Source: Blastococcus capsensis (GTDB lineage: Bacteria; Actinomycetota; Actinomycetes; Mycobacteriales; Geodermatophilaceae). Taken from it: a stretch of 64,000 nucleotides of DNA. The notes under the pieces were generated by a model that did not search any database, was not told where the DNA came from, and saw nothing but the letters and a program-made list of their open reading frames with translations. The stretch's first letter is position 1. Each line of letters begins with the position of its first letter. Positions 21,238-30,797 of the stretch are shown one piece after another. Where the stretch lies: contig NZ_JASNNW010000011.1 in assembly GCF_030165005.1 (NCBI RefSeq), positions 1 through 64,000 on the forward strand, written 5' to 3'. The position numbers and the translations under genes are program-made.

Positions 21238-22175
21238 CTCCGGAACTTCGGGTCGAGGGCCTCGCGCAGGCGCTCACCGAGGAGCGTGAAGCCGAGCGCG
21301 ACGACGATGATGCACATCGCCGGCCACACGGCCAGGGCCGGGCGGATGGACAGGAAGTCCTGGGCGTTGGCGAGCATCGCCCCCCACTCGGGGCGGGCGA
21401 TGTCCGGGTCGCCCAGGCCCAGGTAGGACAGGGCGGCCGCCTCGATGATCGCGGTCGCCAGCGACAGCGTCGCCTGGACGATGACCGGGGACAGCGAGTT
21501 GGGCAGCACGTGCCCGAAGACGATCCGCCGCTTCTTCACCCCCAGCGCCTGGGCGGCGACGGCGTAGTCGCTGCCCCGCTGCGCCAGCATCGACCCGCGC
21601 AGCAGCCGGGCGAACACCGGCACCTGGACGACGGCGATGGCGATCATCAGCGCGTACTGGTTCTGCCCCAGCAGCACCGAGATGGTGATCGCCATCAGCA
21701 GGCCGGGGATGGACAGGATGATGTCGACGAACCGCATCACCACGGTGTCGACCCAGCCGCCGAAGGCGCCGGCCAGCACGCCCAGCGTCATGCCCACCAC
21801 CAGCCCGAGCACGGTCGAGACCACGCCGATGAGCAGCGACTGCCGCGCGCCGTAGATCAGCCGGGACAGCAGGTCACGGCCGAGGTTGTCGACGCCGAGG
21901 GGGAAGCCCTCGCGGGCGCCGGGGATCAGCCCGGGCCGGATCTCCGACAGCAGGTACTGGCTGACCGGGTCCCTGGGGGCCAGCAGCGGCGCGAACGCCG
22001 CGACGAACAGGAACACCAGCACGATGACGGCGCCGGTGATCGCCACGGGGTCGCGGCGCAGCCGGCGGAACGCGCTGCGGGTCAGCGACAGCCCGCCCTC
22101 GCCCGCGGGCAGCTGGCCCGCGCGGGCCGCGAGCTCGTCGATCCGCTGCCGCTTCACGTCGCCCAGCGCGGTCAT
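21234..22175 (-). CDS. dppC: Peptide ABC transporter permease, DppC type
   Basis: Inner-membrane permease of 313 residues with an N-terminal OppC_N helix ([18 protein letters not shown]) and the binding-protein-dependent transport domain. The EAA loop is visible as [24 protein letters not shown] (core [12 protein letters not shown]). ATG at 22175 follows GGGAGGG. An upstream in-frame extension of 16 residues lacks a ribosome site and is rejected. Confidence 0.92.
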   Translation of the reverse strand: MTALGDVKRQRIDELAARAGQLPAGEGGLSLTRSAFRRLRRDPVAITGAVIVLVFLFVAAFAPLLAPRDPVSQYLLSEIRPGLIPGAREGFPLGVDNLGRDLLSRLIYGARQSLLIGVVSTVLGLVVGMTLGVLAGAFGGWVDTVVMRFVDIILSIPGLLMAITISVLLGQNQYALMIAIAVVQVPVFARLLRGSMLAQRGSDYAVAAQALGVKKRRIVFGHVLPNSLSPVIVQATLSLATAIIEAAALSYLGLGDPDIARPEWGAMLANAQDFLSIRPALAVWPAMCIIVVALGFTLLGERLREALDPKFRR

Positions 22176-22242
22176 CGCGTTCCCTCCCGGCCCGGACCCG
22201 CGTCCCTCATCGGCTCCACCCACCGGCCCGATCCCGCAGGCG

Positions 22243-23247
22243 TCATCGGACGCGCACCCTCGGGTCCAGCAGGCCGTAGGAGATGTCGACCAGCAGGTTC
22301 ACCAGCACGTAGACCACCGCGAGCATGAGGATGAAGCCCTGCAGGACGGCGAAGTCCCGGTAGGTGATCGCATCTCGCAGGGTGAGCCCCACCCCACCGA
22401 AGGCGAAGACGGTCTCGGTGAGCACTGCGCCGGACAGCAGCAGGCCGGTCTGCAGGCCGATCGTCGTCGACACCGGCAGGAGGGCGTTGCGGACGACGTG
22501 CCGGCGGCGCACCGTCGCCGTCGCCAGACCCTTCGCGTTCGCCGTCCGCACGTAGTCCTCGTTGACGACGTCGAGGACCGATGCGCGGGTGATCCGCACG
22601 ATGATGGCCAGCGGGATCGTGCCCAGCGCGATGGCCGGCAGGATCAGGTGCAGGAACGCGTCCCAGGCCGCGTCCCACTCCCGGGTCATCAGCCCGTCCA
22701 GGACGTAGAAGTTGGTGATGCGGGTGGCGTCGATCCGCACGTCCTGCCGGCCGGAGCCCGGTAACCAGCCGAGCTCGACGGCGAACAGCAGGCGGAGCAG
22801 GTAGGCGAGGAAGAAGACCGGGATCGCCACCCCGAGCAGCGACCCGACCACCGAGGCGGAGTCGAGGAAGCTGCCGTGCCGGCGGGCGGCCAGGTAGCCC
22901 AGCGGGATGCCGACGCCGATCGCGAAGATCATCGCGAGGACGGTCAGCTCGATCGTGCCGGGGAACCGCTCGAGGAAGACCTCGGTGACCGGCCGCCCGT
23001 ACTGCGTCGAGTTGCCGAAGTCGAGCGTGACCGCACGGCCCAGGAAGCGGAAGTACTGCACGTAGAGCGGCTCGTCGAGGCCGAACAGCTCGTTGTACTG
23101 CGCGATCGCCTCGGGCGTGGCTCGCTCGCCGAGAGCCGCCTGCGCGGGGCCGCCGGGCAGCGCGCGCAACCAGGCGAAGAGGAGGACGGAGAGCCCCAGC
23201 AGGATCGGGATCAGCTGGAACAGCCGCCGGACGATGAAGCGGAGCAC
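22243..23247 (-). CDS. dppB: Peptide ABC transporter permease, DppB type
   Basis: Permease of 334 residues opening with the classic MLRFIVRRLFQLIPILLG. About six helices and an EAA loop (YVRTANAKGLATATVRRRHV core) are present. It lies 98 bp downstream of dppA and 67 bp upstream of dppC. A loop of some 45 residues near 165-205 is slightly longer than in E. coli DppB. Confidence 0.92.
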   Translation of the reverse strand: MLRFIVRRLFQLIPILLGLSVLLFAWLRALPGGPAQAALGERATPEAIAQYNELFGLDEPLYVQYFRFLGRAVTLDFGNSTQYGRPVTEVFLERFPGTIELTVLAMIFAIGVGIPLGYLAARRHGSFLDSASVVGSLLGVAIPVFFLAYLLRLLFAVELGWLPGSGRQDVRIDATRITNFYVLDGLMTREWDAAWDAFLHLILPAIALGTIPLAIIVRITRASVLDVVNEDYVRTANAKGLATATVRRRHVVRNALLPVSTTIGLQTGLLLSGAVLTETVFAFGGVGLTLRDAITYRDFAVLQGFILMLAVVYVLVNLLVDISYGLLDPRVRVR

Positions 23248-23345
23248 CTGCTCGGTCCAGCCTTTCCGGACACCACTGTCCTACCGCGAACCGGCGACCG
23301 CGCCGGCGATCGTGCCACCGCCGGCGCGGTCGATTCGGAACGGAC

Positions 23346-25049
23346 TCAGTCCGCCAGGGTGACCGTCGAGAAGTCCTCGGCCGTCAGCGGGCTGGGCTCC
23401 AGGCCCTGGACGTCCTCGGCCACGACCAGCGCCGGGGGCGAGTGCGAGATCGGCACCGCCGGCAGGAATTCCTTGATCAGCCGGTTGGCCGCCTGGTAGA
23501 GCTCGGTCCGGTCGGCCGGGTCCGGTGCGGCGTCGGCCTCGGCCAGCGCCGCGAAGATCTCCGGGGCGCTGAACGCGCCGAACTCCGCGGACGCCTGGTT
23601 GTTCTGGTCCTCGGCGAAGAACGTGCCGATGAAGTTGTAGGCGTCGTTGTAGTCACCGGTCCAGCCGAGCAGGTGGATGTCGGCCTGGCCCGACTGCACC
23701 GCCTGCAGGTAGTCCGGGTTCCACTGCAGTGCGACCGGCTCGATGGTCAGACCGACCTCGCGCAGGTCCTCGGCGATGACCTGGAACATCGCGACCGGGT
23801 CCGGCAGGTACGGCCGGCTGACGTCGGTCGGGTAGTAGAAGCGCAGCGTGGTGCCGGCCGCGCCGGCCTCCTCCAGCAGCTGGCGGGCCCGCTCGGGGTC
23901 GTACTCGTAGGTCTGCACGTCCTCGGCCCAGCCGTCGACGGTCGGCGGCATGAAGTTCGTCGCCACCTCGGCGCCCTCGGGGAGCAGCGAGGTCACGATC
24001 TCCTCGCGGTTGATCGCGTGGGCGATCGCCTGGCGGACCCGGATGTCCTGCAGCGCCGGGTTGGCGTTGGTGCCCTCCACGTTCCCGCCGTTGATCCCCA
24101 GGTACAGGATGTTGAACGGGTCCCGCACCAGGACCTGGAAACCCTCGCCCTCGAGGGTCTGGTAATCGGCCGGCGAGACGAAGTCGTAGCCGTCGATCGT
24201 GCCGGCCTGGAGCTCCTGCCGGCGGGTGTTCCCCTCTGGGATGGTGCGGAAGATGATCTCGTCGAGCTTGGCCGGCTCGCCCCAGTAGTCCTCGTTGCGG
24301 ACGATGGTGACCTCGCCGTTGCCGCGGTCCCAGCTGTCGAACCTGAACGGGCCGGTGCCGGTCGGGTGCTCGAGGGCGTACTCCGTGTACGTCAGCGCGT
24401 CCTCGCTGCCTCCCAGATCGTCGGCTTCCCATTCCTGCAGAGCCGTCGGGCTCTGGATCGAGAACGCCGGCAGGGACAGGGCCGCGGGGATCTTGCTGGT
24501 CACCTGGTTGAGCGTGACGACGGCGGTGTTCTCGTCGACGGCCTCGCAGCCCACGTAGATGCCGGGGTTGTCGCTGCCGGCGAACCCGCCGAAGACCGCC
24601 TGGTAGTAGTACGAGGCACTCGGGCTCTGGGCCAGGCCCTCGAAGTTGTGCCAACGGTCGAAGTTGAAGCAGACCGCCTCGGCGTTGAACTCGGTGCCGT
24701 CGTGGAAGGTCACGCCCTCACGCAGGTTGAAGGTGTACTCGAGGCCGTCCTCGCTCACCTCCCAGTCCTCGGCCAGCGCCGGCACCAGCTCGGTGGTGCC
24801 CGGCTCGTTGGTCAGCAGGCCCTCGTGGATCTGGCGGGCGATCCGGAAGGTCTCGCCGTCGCTGGCGAACGCCGGGTCGAACATCGCCGGGTCGCCGGCG
24901 GCGCCGAACACCAGCGTGCCGCCGGACTCCTCGGCGGCGGGGTCACCGCCGCCCTCGGAGTCCCGGTCGCTGGAGGCGCAGGCCGACAGGGTGACTGCTG
25001 TGAGTGCGGCCGCAGTGGCTGCGAGCGCACGAGTGGCACGACGGGACAT
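23346..25049 (-). CDS. dppA: Peptide ABC transporter substrate-binding lipoprotein
   Basis: Family-5 extracellular solute-binding protein, 567 residues. Lipoprotein signal with lipobox LSAC (Cys 24) anchors it outside the membrane. SBP_bac_5 features include LRDGVTFHDGTEF-like LREGVTFHDGTEFNAEAV, YALEHPTGTGPFRF and VRQAIAHAINREEIV cores. It should capture short peptides or related ligands and hand them to DppBC. First gene of the operon; a palindrome at 25181 may be its operator. Confidence 0.92.
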   Translation of the reverse strand: MSRRATRALAATAAALTAVTLSACASSDRDSEGGGDPAAEESGGTLVFGAAGDPAMFDPAFASDGETFRIARQIHEGLLTNEPGTTELVPALAEDWEVSEDGLEYTFNLREGVTFHDGTEFNAEAVCFNFDRWHNFEGLAQSPSASYYYQAVFGGFAGSDNPGIYVGCEAVDENTAVVTLNQVTSKIPAALSLPAFSIQSPTALQEWEADDLGGSEDALTYTEYALEHPTGTGPFRFDSWDRGNGEVTIVRNEDYWGEPAKLDEIIFRTIPEGNTRRQELQAGTIDGYDFVSPADYQTLEGEGFQVLVRDPFNILYLGINGGNVEGTNANPALQDIRVRQAIAHAINREEIVTSLLPEGAEVATNFMPPTVDGWAEDVQTYEYDPERARQLLEEAGAAGTTLRFYYPTDVSRPYLPDPVAMFQVIAEDLREVGLTIEPVALQWNPDYLQAVQSGQADIHLLGWTGDYNDAYNFIGTFFAEDQNNQASAEFGAFSAPEIFAALAEADAAPDPADRTELYQAANRLIKEFLPAVPISHSPPALVVAEDVQGLEPSPLTAEDFSTVTLAD

Positions 25050-25142
25050 CGCGGAAGACCTGCCTTCTCGACCCTCGAGGGCCGGACGAGCTCCGGAGCG
25101 GACGGCCGGCGACGAACGAACGTCCACCGGCGCGTTCCGCGA

Positions 25143-25196
25143 CACTAGGACTGCCGCGGTGCTGCTGGGGAAGGCGAAGTGATGATCGACATCATC
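25143..25196 (-). promoter_or_regulatory. Candidate promoter and operator of the dpp operon
   Basis: GATGATCGACATCATC (25181-25196) is a 16-bp palindrome with 6-bp arms, about 130 bp ahead of dppA. A TANNNT-type -10 on the minus strand, TAGTGT, lies at 25143-25148. The assignment is by position and symmetry only. The remaining sequence up to recR (to 25341) has a low-complexity stretch of CGCTCGCTC-like repeats near 25290-25330 of the type scattered between genes in many actinobacteria. Confidence 0.4.
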
Positions 25197-25341
25197 TCGT
25201 GACCTTTCGCCACCCTCCGTGCCCGAGCGGAGCACCGGCGGCTGCTACGCCTCGATCCCCACCCGTCCCCGGCAAGCGGGAGGCGCCCCCATCCGCGGCT
25301 CGCTCCGCTCCTCGCTCGCTGCGATGCTCACGCCCCTGTCG

Positions 25342-25941
25342 TCAGGCCTCGATCCGGCGGCGGCCCTCGAACGCCCGGCCCAGGGTCACCTCGTCGGCGT
25401 ACTCCAGGTCGCCACCCACGGGCAGCCCGCTGGCCAGGCGGGAGACGGTGAGCCCCATGGGGCCGACCAGCCGCGCCAGGTAGGCCGCCGTCGCCTCGCC
25501 CTCCAGGTTCGGGTCGGTGGCGATGATCAGCTCGGTGACGGCGCCGTTCATCAGCCGGGTCATCAGCTCCTTGACCCGCAGGTCGTCCGGGCCGACGCCG
25601 TCGATGGGACTGATGGCGCCCCCGAGCACGTGGTAGCGACCGCGGAACTCACGGGTGCGCTCGATGGCCACGACGTCCTTGGGCTCCTCGACGACGCAGA
25701 GCACGTCCTCGGCGCGGCGCGGGTCGCGGCAGATGCGGCACTGCTCGGCCTCGGCGACGTTGTAGCAGGTCACGCAGAACCGGACCGACTCCTGCACCCG
25801 GGTGAGGGCAGCGACCAGCCGGGTGACGTCGGCGGACTCGGCCGACAACAGGTGGAAGGCGATGCGCTGGGCACTCTTCGGCCCGACGCCGGGCAGGCGA
25901 CCGAGCTCGTCGATCAGGTCCTGGACGGCACCCTCGTACAC
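25342..25941 (-). CDS. recR: Recombination protein RecR
   Basis: DNA-binding mediator of RecFOR gap repair, 199 residues. N-terminal HhH ([17 protein letters not shown]), a four-Cys zinc finger (C56, C59, C68, C71 in [17 protein letters not shown]) and a TOPRIM domain ([26 protein letters not shown]) occur in order. The length matches the family. It follows ybaB closely in the conserved dnaX-ybaB-recR order. Confidence 0.96.
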   Translation of the reverse strand: MYEGAVQDLIDELGRLPGVGPKSAQRIAFHLLSAESADVTRLVAALTRVQESVRFCVTCYNVAEAEQCRICRDPRRAEDVLCVVEEPKDVVAIERTREFRGRYHVLGGAISPIDGVGPDDLRVKELMTRLMNGAVTELIIATDPNLEGEATAAYLARLVGPMGLTVSRLASGLPVGGDLEYADEVTLGRAFEGRRRIEA

Positions 25942-25984
25942 GGTGCTCCTCGGGTTGCGATGTGGATCGAGCGGGCGCGCCCGA

Positions 25985-26323
25985 TCAGAGGCCGGGCAGC
26001 CCCAGGCCGCCGCCGAGGCCGCCGGCCAGCGGGCCCATCCGGCTGGCGGTCAGCTCGTCCGCGGCGCGCTTGGCGTCCCGGACGGCGGCGACCACGAGGT
26101 CCTGCAGCGTCTCCAGGTCGTCGGGGTCGACCGCGGCCGGCGCGATGGTGAGCGCGGTGAGGTCGCCGTCGCCGGTCATCGTGGCCGTGACCAGGTTGCC
26201 GCCGGCGCTCCCGGTGACCTCGGTGGCCGCCAGCTCCTGCTGGGCGGCGGCGAGCTGCTGCTGCATCTGCTGCGCCTGCTTCATGAGCTGCGACAGGTCG
26301 GGCTGCTGGCCTCCGGGGAACAT
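25985..26323 (-). CDS. YbaB/EbfC nucleoid-associated protein
   Basis: Small DNA-binding protein, 112 residues. The N-terminal helix [18 protein letters not shown] and the core ending [17 protein letters not shown] match YbaB/EbfC, a dimer that binds DNA and may assist RecR. The Gly-rich C-terminus ([12 protein letters not shown]) is typical of actinobacterial members. Position between dnaX and recR supports the call. Confidence 0.93.
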   Translation of the reverse strand: MFPGGQQPDLSQLMKQAQQMQQQLAAAQQELAATEVTGSAGGNLVTATMTGDGDLTALTIAPAAVDPDDLETLQDLVVAAVRDAKRAADELTASRMGPLAGGLGGGLGLPGL

Positions 26324-26377
26324 GCCACGAGAGTAGGCCGCCGGTACGACGAGGCGACGGCGCGCCGCCCCGGCGTC

Positions 26378-28717
26378 TCAGCCGTCGACCGGCCGGGCGC
26401 CGAGCTGGGCGCGCAGCAGCTGCAGCGCCGCCTGCTCCTGGTCGACGGCGGGCTCCGGCTCCCGGTCGCCGCCCGGGGAGCCCTCCGCCGCGCGCTCGGC
26501 CATGAGCTCCCGCGCCTCGGCCGCCTCCGCAACGCGCGCCGCCTCACGGGCCACCTCCGGTGCCACCTTCGGCGCGCCGACCGCGGAACCGGCCCCCTCC
26601 ACCACGACCTCCACCCGCCAGCGGACCCCGAGCAGCTCGTTGAGCGCCTCGCGCACAACGTCCTTGTTCAGGTCGTCGCCGAGCCGCCGGGCCAGGGCCG
26701 GGGAGGAGGTCGAGAGCGTGAGGACGCCGTTCGCCAGCTGGTGCACCTGGGCGTTCTGCAGCAGCGCCTCGGTGGTGCGCTTGTGCTTCTTCACCACGGC
26801 GCGCAGCTCCGGCCACACCCGGCGGACGTCGGTGGTGGTCAGCTCGCCGTCGGAAGCCGCCTCCGGTGGGTTGGCCGAGACCACCGGCGTGGGCTCGCCA
26901 CCACGGGGGGCGGGCGCGGACTCCGCGGCCGCGCGCGGCGGGGAGGCCGGCGGGCGCGGCTGCTCGAGCCGCGACTCGGCGGCGCGGACGGCGCCCGGCT
27001 GCGCGGGGTGCGGCCACTCCTCGTCGTCGGTGGGCTCCGGTGGCAACGGGATGTCGGGCTCTCCCACGACGTCCCCGGGGTGTCGGCCGGCGGCGGCGGC
27101 CGGTGCCGGTGCGGGCTGCGAGGGCGCCGCCGGACGCGGGCGGCTGCCCGGCTGGGCGGTCTCCGGCCAGTCGTCGACCGCCGCGGGTGCGGGCGCCGGG
27201 ACGGGCTGCTGCGGCTTCTCCCCGGGGCCAGCAGCCTCGGGCCGGTCACCGGCCGCGGCGGGAGCCGGGCTCGCCGGTGCGGCCGGGGGTGCCGCGGCCG
27301 CCGGGCTCGCCGGGCTCGCCGGGGTCGCCGGCGCGGCCGGTTGCGCCTGCGACCTCCGGACGAACTCTCGGCGCGGGCCGGTGGGATCGGACGCGGGCGC
27401 CACCTCGCGGATCGGCGCCTCGCGGGTCGGCGCCTCGCGGACCGGGGTCTCGCGGGTCGGGGTCTCGCGGGTCGGGGTCTCGCGGGTCGGTGCCTCCCGG
27501 ACCGGGGCCGCCGCGTGCGCCACCTCGGCGCCGGGGCGGCCGGCGTGCTCCCCGGCGATCGACATGCGCCGCTCGAGCCGCTCCAGCCGCTGGAGGGTGG
27601 CTGCGGCCGAGCCGTCGGTGGCCGGCAGCAGCATGCGAGCGCAGACCAGCTCCAGGAGCAGCCGCGGCGCGGTGGTGCCGCGCATCTCGCCCAGGCCTTC
27701 GTGCACGGTGTCGGCCATGCGCGACAGCGTCGCGGACCCCAGCGCACGGGCCTGCGAGTTCATCAGGTCCAGCCGGTCCGGCGGGCAGTCCAGCAACCCG
27801 TTGCCACCGGCCTCGGGGACGGCATCGAGGACGATGAGGTCGCGCAGCCGGTCGAGCAGATCGGTGGCGAAGCGCCGGGGATCGTGGCCGGCCTCGACCA
27901 CGCGGTCGACGGCGCGGAAGACCCCGGGCGCGTCCTGGGCGGCCAGCGCGTCGATCGTCTCGTCGAGCAGCGCGTCGTCGGTGACGCCGAGCAGCCCGAC
28001 CGCGCTGCGGTACGTGACGCCCTCGGGGCCGGCGCCGGCCAGCAACTGGTCGAGGATGGACAGCGAGTCGCGCACCGAGCCACCTCCGGCCCGCACGACC
28101 AGCGGGAACACCGTCGGCTCCACCTGCACGCCCTCGGCCGCGCAGGTCTTCTCCAGCAGGGTGCGCAGCGTCGTCGGCGGCACCAGGCGGAACGGGTAGT
28201 GGTGGGTACGCGAGCGGATGGTCGGGAGGACCTTCTCCGGCTCCGTCGTCGCGAAGACGAAGACGAGGAAGTCCGGCGGCTCCTCGACCACCTTGAGCAG
28301 GGCGTTGAAGCCCTGCGTGGTGACCATGTGCGCCTCGTCGACGATGTAGACCTTGTAGCGGCTGTTCACCGGCGCGAAGAACGCCCGCTCGCGCAGGTCA
28401 CGGGCGTCGTCGACGCCACCGTGGCTCGCCGCGTCGATCTCCATGACGTCCAGCGAGCCGGGGCCGTCGGGGGCCAGCGCGACGCAGGACCCGCACACCC
28501 CGCACGGCGTGGACGTCGGGCCCTGCTCGCAGTTCAGCGAGCGCGCCAGGATGCGGGCCGACGACGTCTTGCCGCAGCCCCGGGGGCCGCTGAACAGGTA
28601 CGCGTGGTTGATCCGCCCGGAGTCGACCGCGTTCATCAGCGGCGTGGTGACGTGCTCCTGCCCGACCACCTCGGCGAAGGTCGCCGGGCGGTACTTGCGA
28701 TAGAGCGCCAGAGCCAC
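26378..28717 (-). CDS. dnaX: DNA polymerase III gamma/tau subunit
   Basis: Clamp-loader ATPase, 779 residues. AAA+ domain with Walker A GPRGCGKTSS, zinc-binding Cys set (C64-type NCEQGP..CGVCGSC), DEAHM Walker B and sensor TTEPEKVL. Domain III ends near 370. A long Pro/Ala-rich linker follows, including a short Arg-Glu-x-Pro-Thr tandem repeat (about 400-430), then a C-terminal tau-like domain (DVRRVWPELRAVVKKHKRTT). No slippery A-rich site for a gamma frameshift is evident, so one long product is expected. Its start lies 156 bp downstream of the SRP RNA. Confidence 0.95.
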   Translation of the reverse strand: MALALYRKYRPATFAEVVGQEHVTTPLMNAVDSGRINHAYLFSGPRGCGKTSSARILARSLNCEQGPTSTPCGVCGSCVALAPDGPGSLDVMEIDAASHGGVDDARDLRERAFFAPVNSRYKVYIVDEAHMVTTQGFNALLKVVEEPPDFLVFVFATTEPEKVLPTIRSRTHHYPFRLVPPTTLRTLLEKTCAAEGVQVEPTVFPLVVRAGGGSVRDSLSILDQLLAGAGPEGVTYRSAVGLLGVTDDALLDETIDALAAQDAPGVFRAVDRVVEAGHDPRRFATDLLDRLRDLIVLDAVPEAGGNGLLDCPPDRLDLMNSQARALGSATLSRMADTVHEGLGEMRGTTAPRLLLELVCARMLLPATDGSAAATLQRLERLERRMSIAGEHAGRPGAEVAHAAAPVREAPTRETPTRETPTRETPVREAPTREAPIREVAPASDPTGPRREFVRRSQAQPAAPATPASPASPAAAAPPAAPASPAPAAAGDRPEAAGPGEKPQQPVPAPAPAAVDDWPETAQPGSRPRPAAPSQPAPAPAAAAGRHPGDVVGEPDIPLPPEPTDDEEWPHPAQPGAVRAAESRLEQPRPPASPPRAAAESAPAPRGGEPTPVVSANPPEAASDGELTTTDVRRVWPELRAVVKKHKRTTEALLQNAQVHQLANGVLTLSTSSPALARRLGDDLNKDVVREALNELLGVRWRVEVVVEGAGSAVGAPKVAPEVAREAARVAEAAEARELMAERAAEGSPGGDREPEPAVDQEQAALQLLRAQLGARPVDG

Positions 28718-28872
28718 GTGGGCAGGTTACGTGGCAGCAGCGACAGGTCCGGCGGAGCCGGGTGGACCGGTCGCGGGGCCCGGAGGGTTCCCGACCGGGA
28801 CACGGGCAGCGGCTCGACGCACCAGGGGGAACGGCACCTGGCCGCGGTGTCGGCCGGAGGCCGACAGAAGAC

Positions 28873-28964
28873 AGGGACCCCCCGCGCACCCGCCAGAGCC
28901 CGCTTATCCTTGCTGCCTTCCGGCCCTGGGGAGGTTCACAGGGTGACGCCACACGAGGGGTCGC
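28873..28964 (-). ncRNA. ffs: Small signal recognition particle RNA (4.5S type)
   Basis: The minus strand holds the SRP helix-8 hallmark GGGCCGGAAGGCAGCAAGG (complement of 28912-28930 region), and the two ends (GCGACCCC at 28964 and GGGGGGTCCC at about 28874) pair to close the hairpin. A -10 element TACAGT sits at 28970-28975, placing the start at about 28964. It binds Ffh for membrane targeting. Position just upstream of dnaX is conserved in actinobacteria. The exact ends are estimates. Confidence 0.88.
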
Positions 28965-29022
28965 GCACCACTGTAGAGGAATCGGCCCGGCCGGTGCCGC
29001 ACGCCCCGCTACGCTGCTTCCC

Positions 29023-29067
29023 GTGACGCCCCGGCTCCGCCTCGTGCTCCCGCCGCCCCGGTCCTGA
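29023..29067 (+). CDS. Possible leaderless upstream peptide of the EamA gene
   Basis: A 14-codon frame reads MTPRLRLVLPPPRS and ends 75 bp before the EamA ATG. A -10-like TACGCT at 29010-29015 would start the transcript at about its GTG, so the peptide could be translated leaderless. Three consecutive Pro codons can stall ribosomes, suggesting a leader peptide. There is no conservation evidence in hand, so the call is weak. Confidence 0.3.
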   Translation: MTPRLRLVLPPPRS

Positions 29068-29142
29068 TCCGGAGCCATCCGCGCACCCGCGCGTCGCGCT
29101 CCGGAGACGAGTCCCCCCACCGGAACCGGCACCTGGAGCGTC

Positions 29143-30108
29143 ATGTCCACCCCGGACCTCACCGCCGACGGCGAGCGCCCGCTCGCCGTCCCCGCCGCCG
29201 CCCGCCGCGGTTTCCCCCTCGTCGTGCTCGCCGCCCTCTGCTGGGGCACCTCCGGTCTCAGCGGCGCGGTGGTCGCCCGGCGCAGCGATCTGGGCCCGCT
29301 CGACATCGCCTGGCACCGGATGGCCATCGGCGCGGTGGTCCTCCTCGCCCTCTGGGCGGCAACCCGGCGCCGGTCCCGACCCGTACCGGCGGTGACCCGC
29401 GGCACCGTCGTGCGCCTGCTCCTGGTGGGCGCCGGGCTGGCCGCTTACCAGCTGGCCTACTTCGCCGCGGTCGCCGCGAGCGGGGTCAGCATCGCCACCC
29501 TCGTGGCACTGGGCCTGGCGCCGCTGCTGATCGCCGTCGGCGCCGCGCTGCTGGGTCACGGCCGACCCGACCGGACCACCGCCGTCGCGCTGGTCGTGGC
29601 CCTCGTCGGGTTGGTGCTGCTCGTCGGGGTCTCGGCCGGCGCCGACACCGGGACGGCCGTGGTGCTCGGTGCGCTCCTGGCGGTCGGGTCGGCCCTCGGC
29701 TACACCGTCGTCACCCTGGCCGGCGCCGGCGTGCCCGCCGGGGTGCCGGTGACCCTTGTGGGCTTCGCCCTCGGGGCGCTGCTGCTCACCCCCGTGGCGC
29801 TGGCCGCCGGCCTCCGGTTCACCGCCGACCCGGTCGCCCTGGCCGTGCTGCTGTACCTGGGGATCGTCCCCAGCGCGGTCGCCTATGCGATGTTCTTCAC
29901 CGGGCTGCGCACGGTGCCGGGCGCGGTGGCGTCCATCGTCACCCTGCTCGAACCGCTGACGGCGACCGCACTGGCCGCCCTCCTCCTCGGCGAGCGCCTG
30001 GCGCCGGCGGCACTGGCCGGCGGGCTGCTCGTCCTGGCCGCCGTCGCGGGGCTGTACCTGCGCCGCCTGCAGCGGCCGGCGCCGGTCCCGCCGGCTGCTG
30101 GTGCCTGA
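29143..30108 (+). CDS. EamA/DMT family transporter
   Basis: Membrane exporter of 321 residues with ten predicted helices in two EamA repeats (ALCWGTSGLSGAVVAR at the start of repeat 1; GTAVVLGALLAVGSALGYT at the start of repeat 2). The second repeat ends with VASIVTLLEPLTATALAALLLGE, typical of RhaT/YdcZ-like drug-metabolite carriers. Members often export amino acids or metabolites; the substrate is unknown. It stands alone, ending at a strong hairpin terminator. Confidence 0.87.
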   Translation: MSTPDLTADGERPLAVPAAARRGFPLVVLAALCWGTSGLSGAVVARRSDLGPLDIAWHRMAIGAVVLLALWAATRRRSRPVPAVTRGTVVRLLLVGAGLAAYQLAYFAAVAASGVSIATLVALGLAPLLIAVGAALLGHGRPDRTTAVALVVALVGLVLLVGVSAGADTGTAVVLGALLAVGSALGYTVVTLAGAGVPAGVPVTLVGFALGALLLTPVALAAGLRFTADPVALAVLLYLGIVPSAVAYAMFFTGLRTVPGAVASIVTLLEPLTATALAALLLGERLAPAALAGGLLVLAAVAGLYLRRLQRPAPVPPAAGA

Positions 30109-30138
30109 CCCGGCGGGCCGGCGACCCCGGACGTGGAC

Positions 30139-30174
30139 GCGACAGGCCCCGGCTCGCGCACCGGGGCCTGTCGC
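30139..30174. terminator. Strong hairpin between EamA gene and tRNA-Ser
   Basis: GCGACAGGCCCCGG (30139-30152) pairs perfectly with CCGGGGCCTGTCGC (30161-30174), a 14-bp stem with an 8-nt loop. It lies 30 bp after the EamA stop and just beyond the 3' end of the oppositely oriented tRNA, so it can serve both transcripts. There is no T-tract, as is common in actinobacteria. Confidence 0.8.
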
Positions 30175-30180
30175 GTACTG

Positions 30181-30265
30181 CGGAGGATGGGAGATTCGAA
30201 CTCCCGAGGGGTTGCCCCCAACCCGCTTTCCAAGCGAGCGCCATAGGCCACTAGGCGAATCCTCC
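30181..30265 (-). tRNA. tRNA-Ser (anticodon GGA)
   Basis: The minus strand folds as a class II tRNA: acceptor GGAGGAT with ATCCTCC, anticodon stem CTCGC/GCGGG with loop TTGGAAA (anticodon GGA), a long variable arm around GTTGGGGGCAAC, and a T arm GGGAGTTCGAATCTCCC. CCA is not encoded. Confidence 0.95.
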
Positions 30266-30429
30266 AGGTACGGAGGGAATGCTACCGGTCGCCTCCCGGC
30301 GGTCAGCCGCGACACCGCCGCGCGGGCCTTCCGGGCAACGGTGCGGCATCCTGCACCGCAGAGCGGTTGACCGTGTGGTCGGCGGGGAAGGGCCCCGAGT
30401 CGCGGGGCACGGACGAGGAGGCGCGGGAC

Positions 30430-30777
30430 ATGAGCCAGCACAGCGAGGTGCGGCCGGACGTCGTGGAGGCGATCGTCGGCGTGCTCAAGGGCGGTGACGC
30501 CAGTGAACTGCCGGCCGGCGCGACGGCCGAGGAGAAGACCGCGGCGAAGGACCGCTACCTCTCGGAGTTCGTCGCCGAGCGCAGCAAGCGCGACCGCCAG
30601 GCGCAGGCGTGGGAGCTGCTGCTCACCCGCAGCTACGACGAGCCGCCCACCTGGCAGCGGATCTTCGACGACCTCGACCCCGAGGTGCACACGGAGCTCG
30701 GTGAGCTCTACGACGCCCTGCCGGTGGGTGCTCAGGAGGAGTACGCACGCCGGTACGGCGTGCCCTCCACCGTCTGA
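30430..30777 (+). CDS. Hypothetical protein
   Basis: Unrecognised soluble protein of 115 residues, acidic and helix-rich, with Trp-containing segments (AWELLLTRSY, PPTWQRIFDDLD). No signal peptide, membrane helix or known motif is seen. ATG at 30430 follows GAGGAGG. It lies 20 bp ahead of the Ser/Thr kinase gene on the same strand, so the two may be co-transcribed. Confidence 0.7.
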   Translation: MSQHSEVRPDVVEAIVGVLKGGDASELPAGATAEEKTAAKDRYLSEFVAERSKRDRQAQAWELLLTRSYDEPPTWQRIFDDLDPEVHTELGELYDALPVGAQEEYARRYGVPSTV

Positions 30778-30797
30778 CCCGTTGCCACCTATCGCCG

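Noticed and set aside
27400-27500. Short direct repeats in dnaX as a possible CRISPR-like array
   Set aside because: Repeats encode an in-frame Arg-Glu-x-Pro linker, have no spacers, and lie inside a conserved gene.
26866-27837. Plus-strand frame opposite the Pro-rich linker of dnaX
   Set aside because: Arg/Pro-rich shadow of the linker with no start signal.
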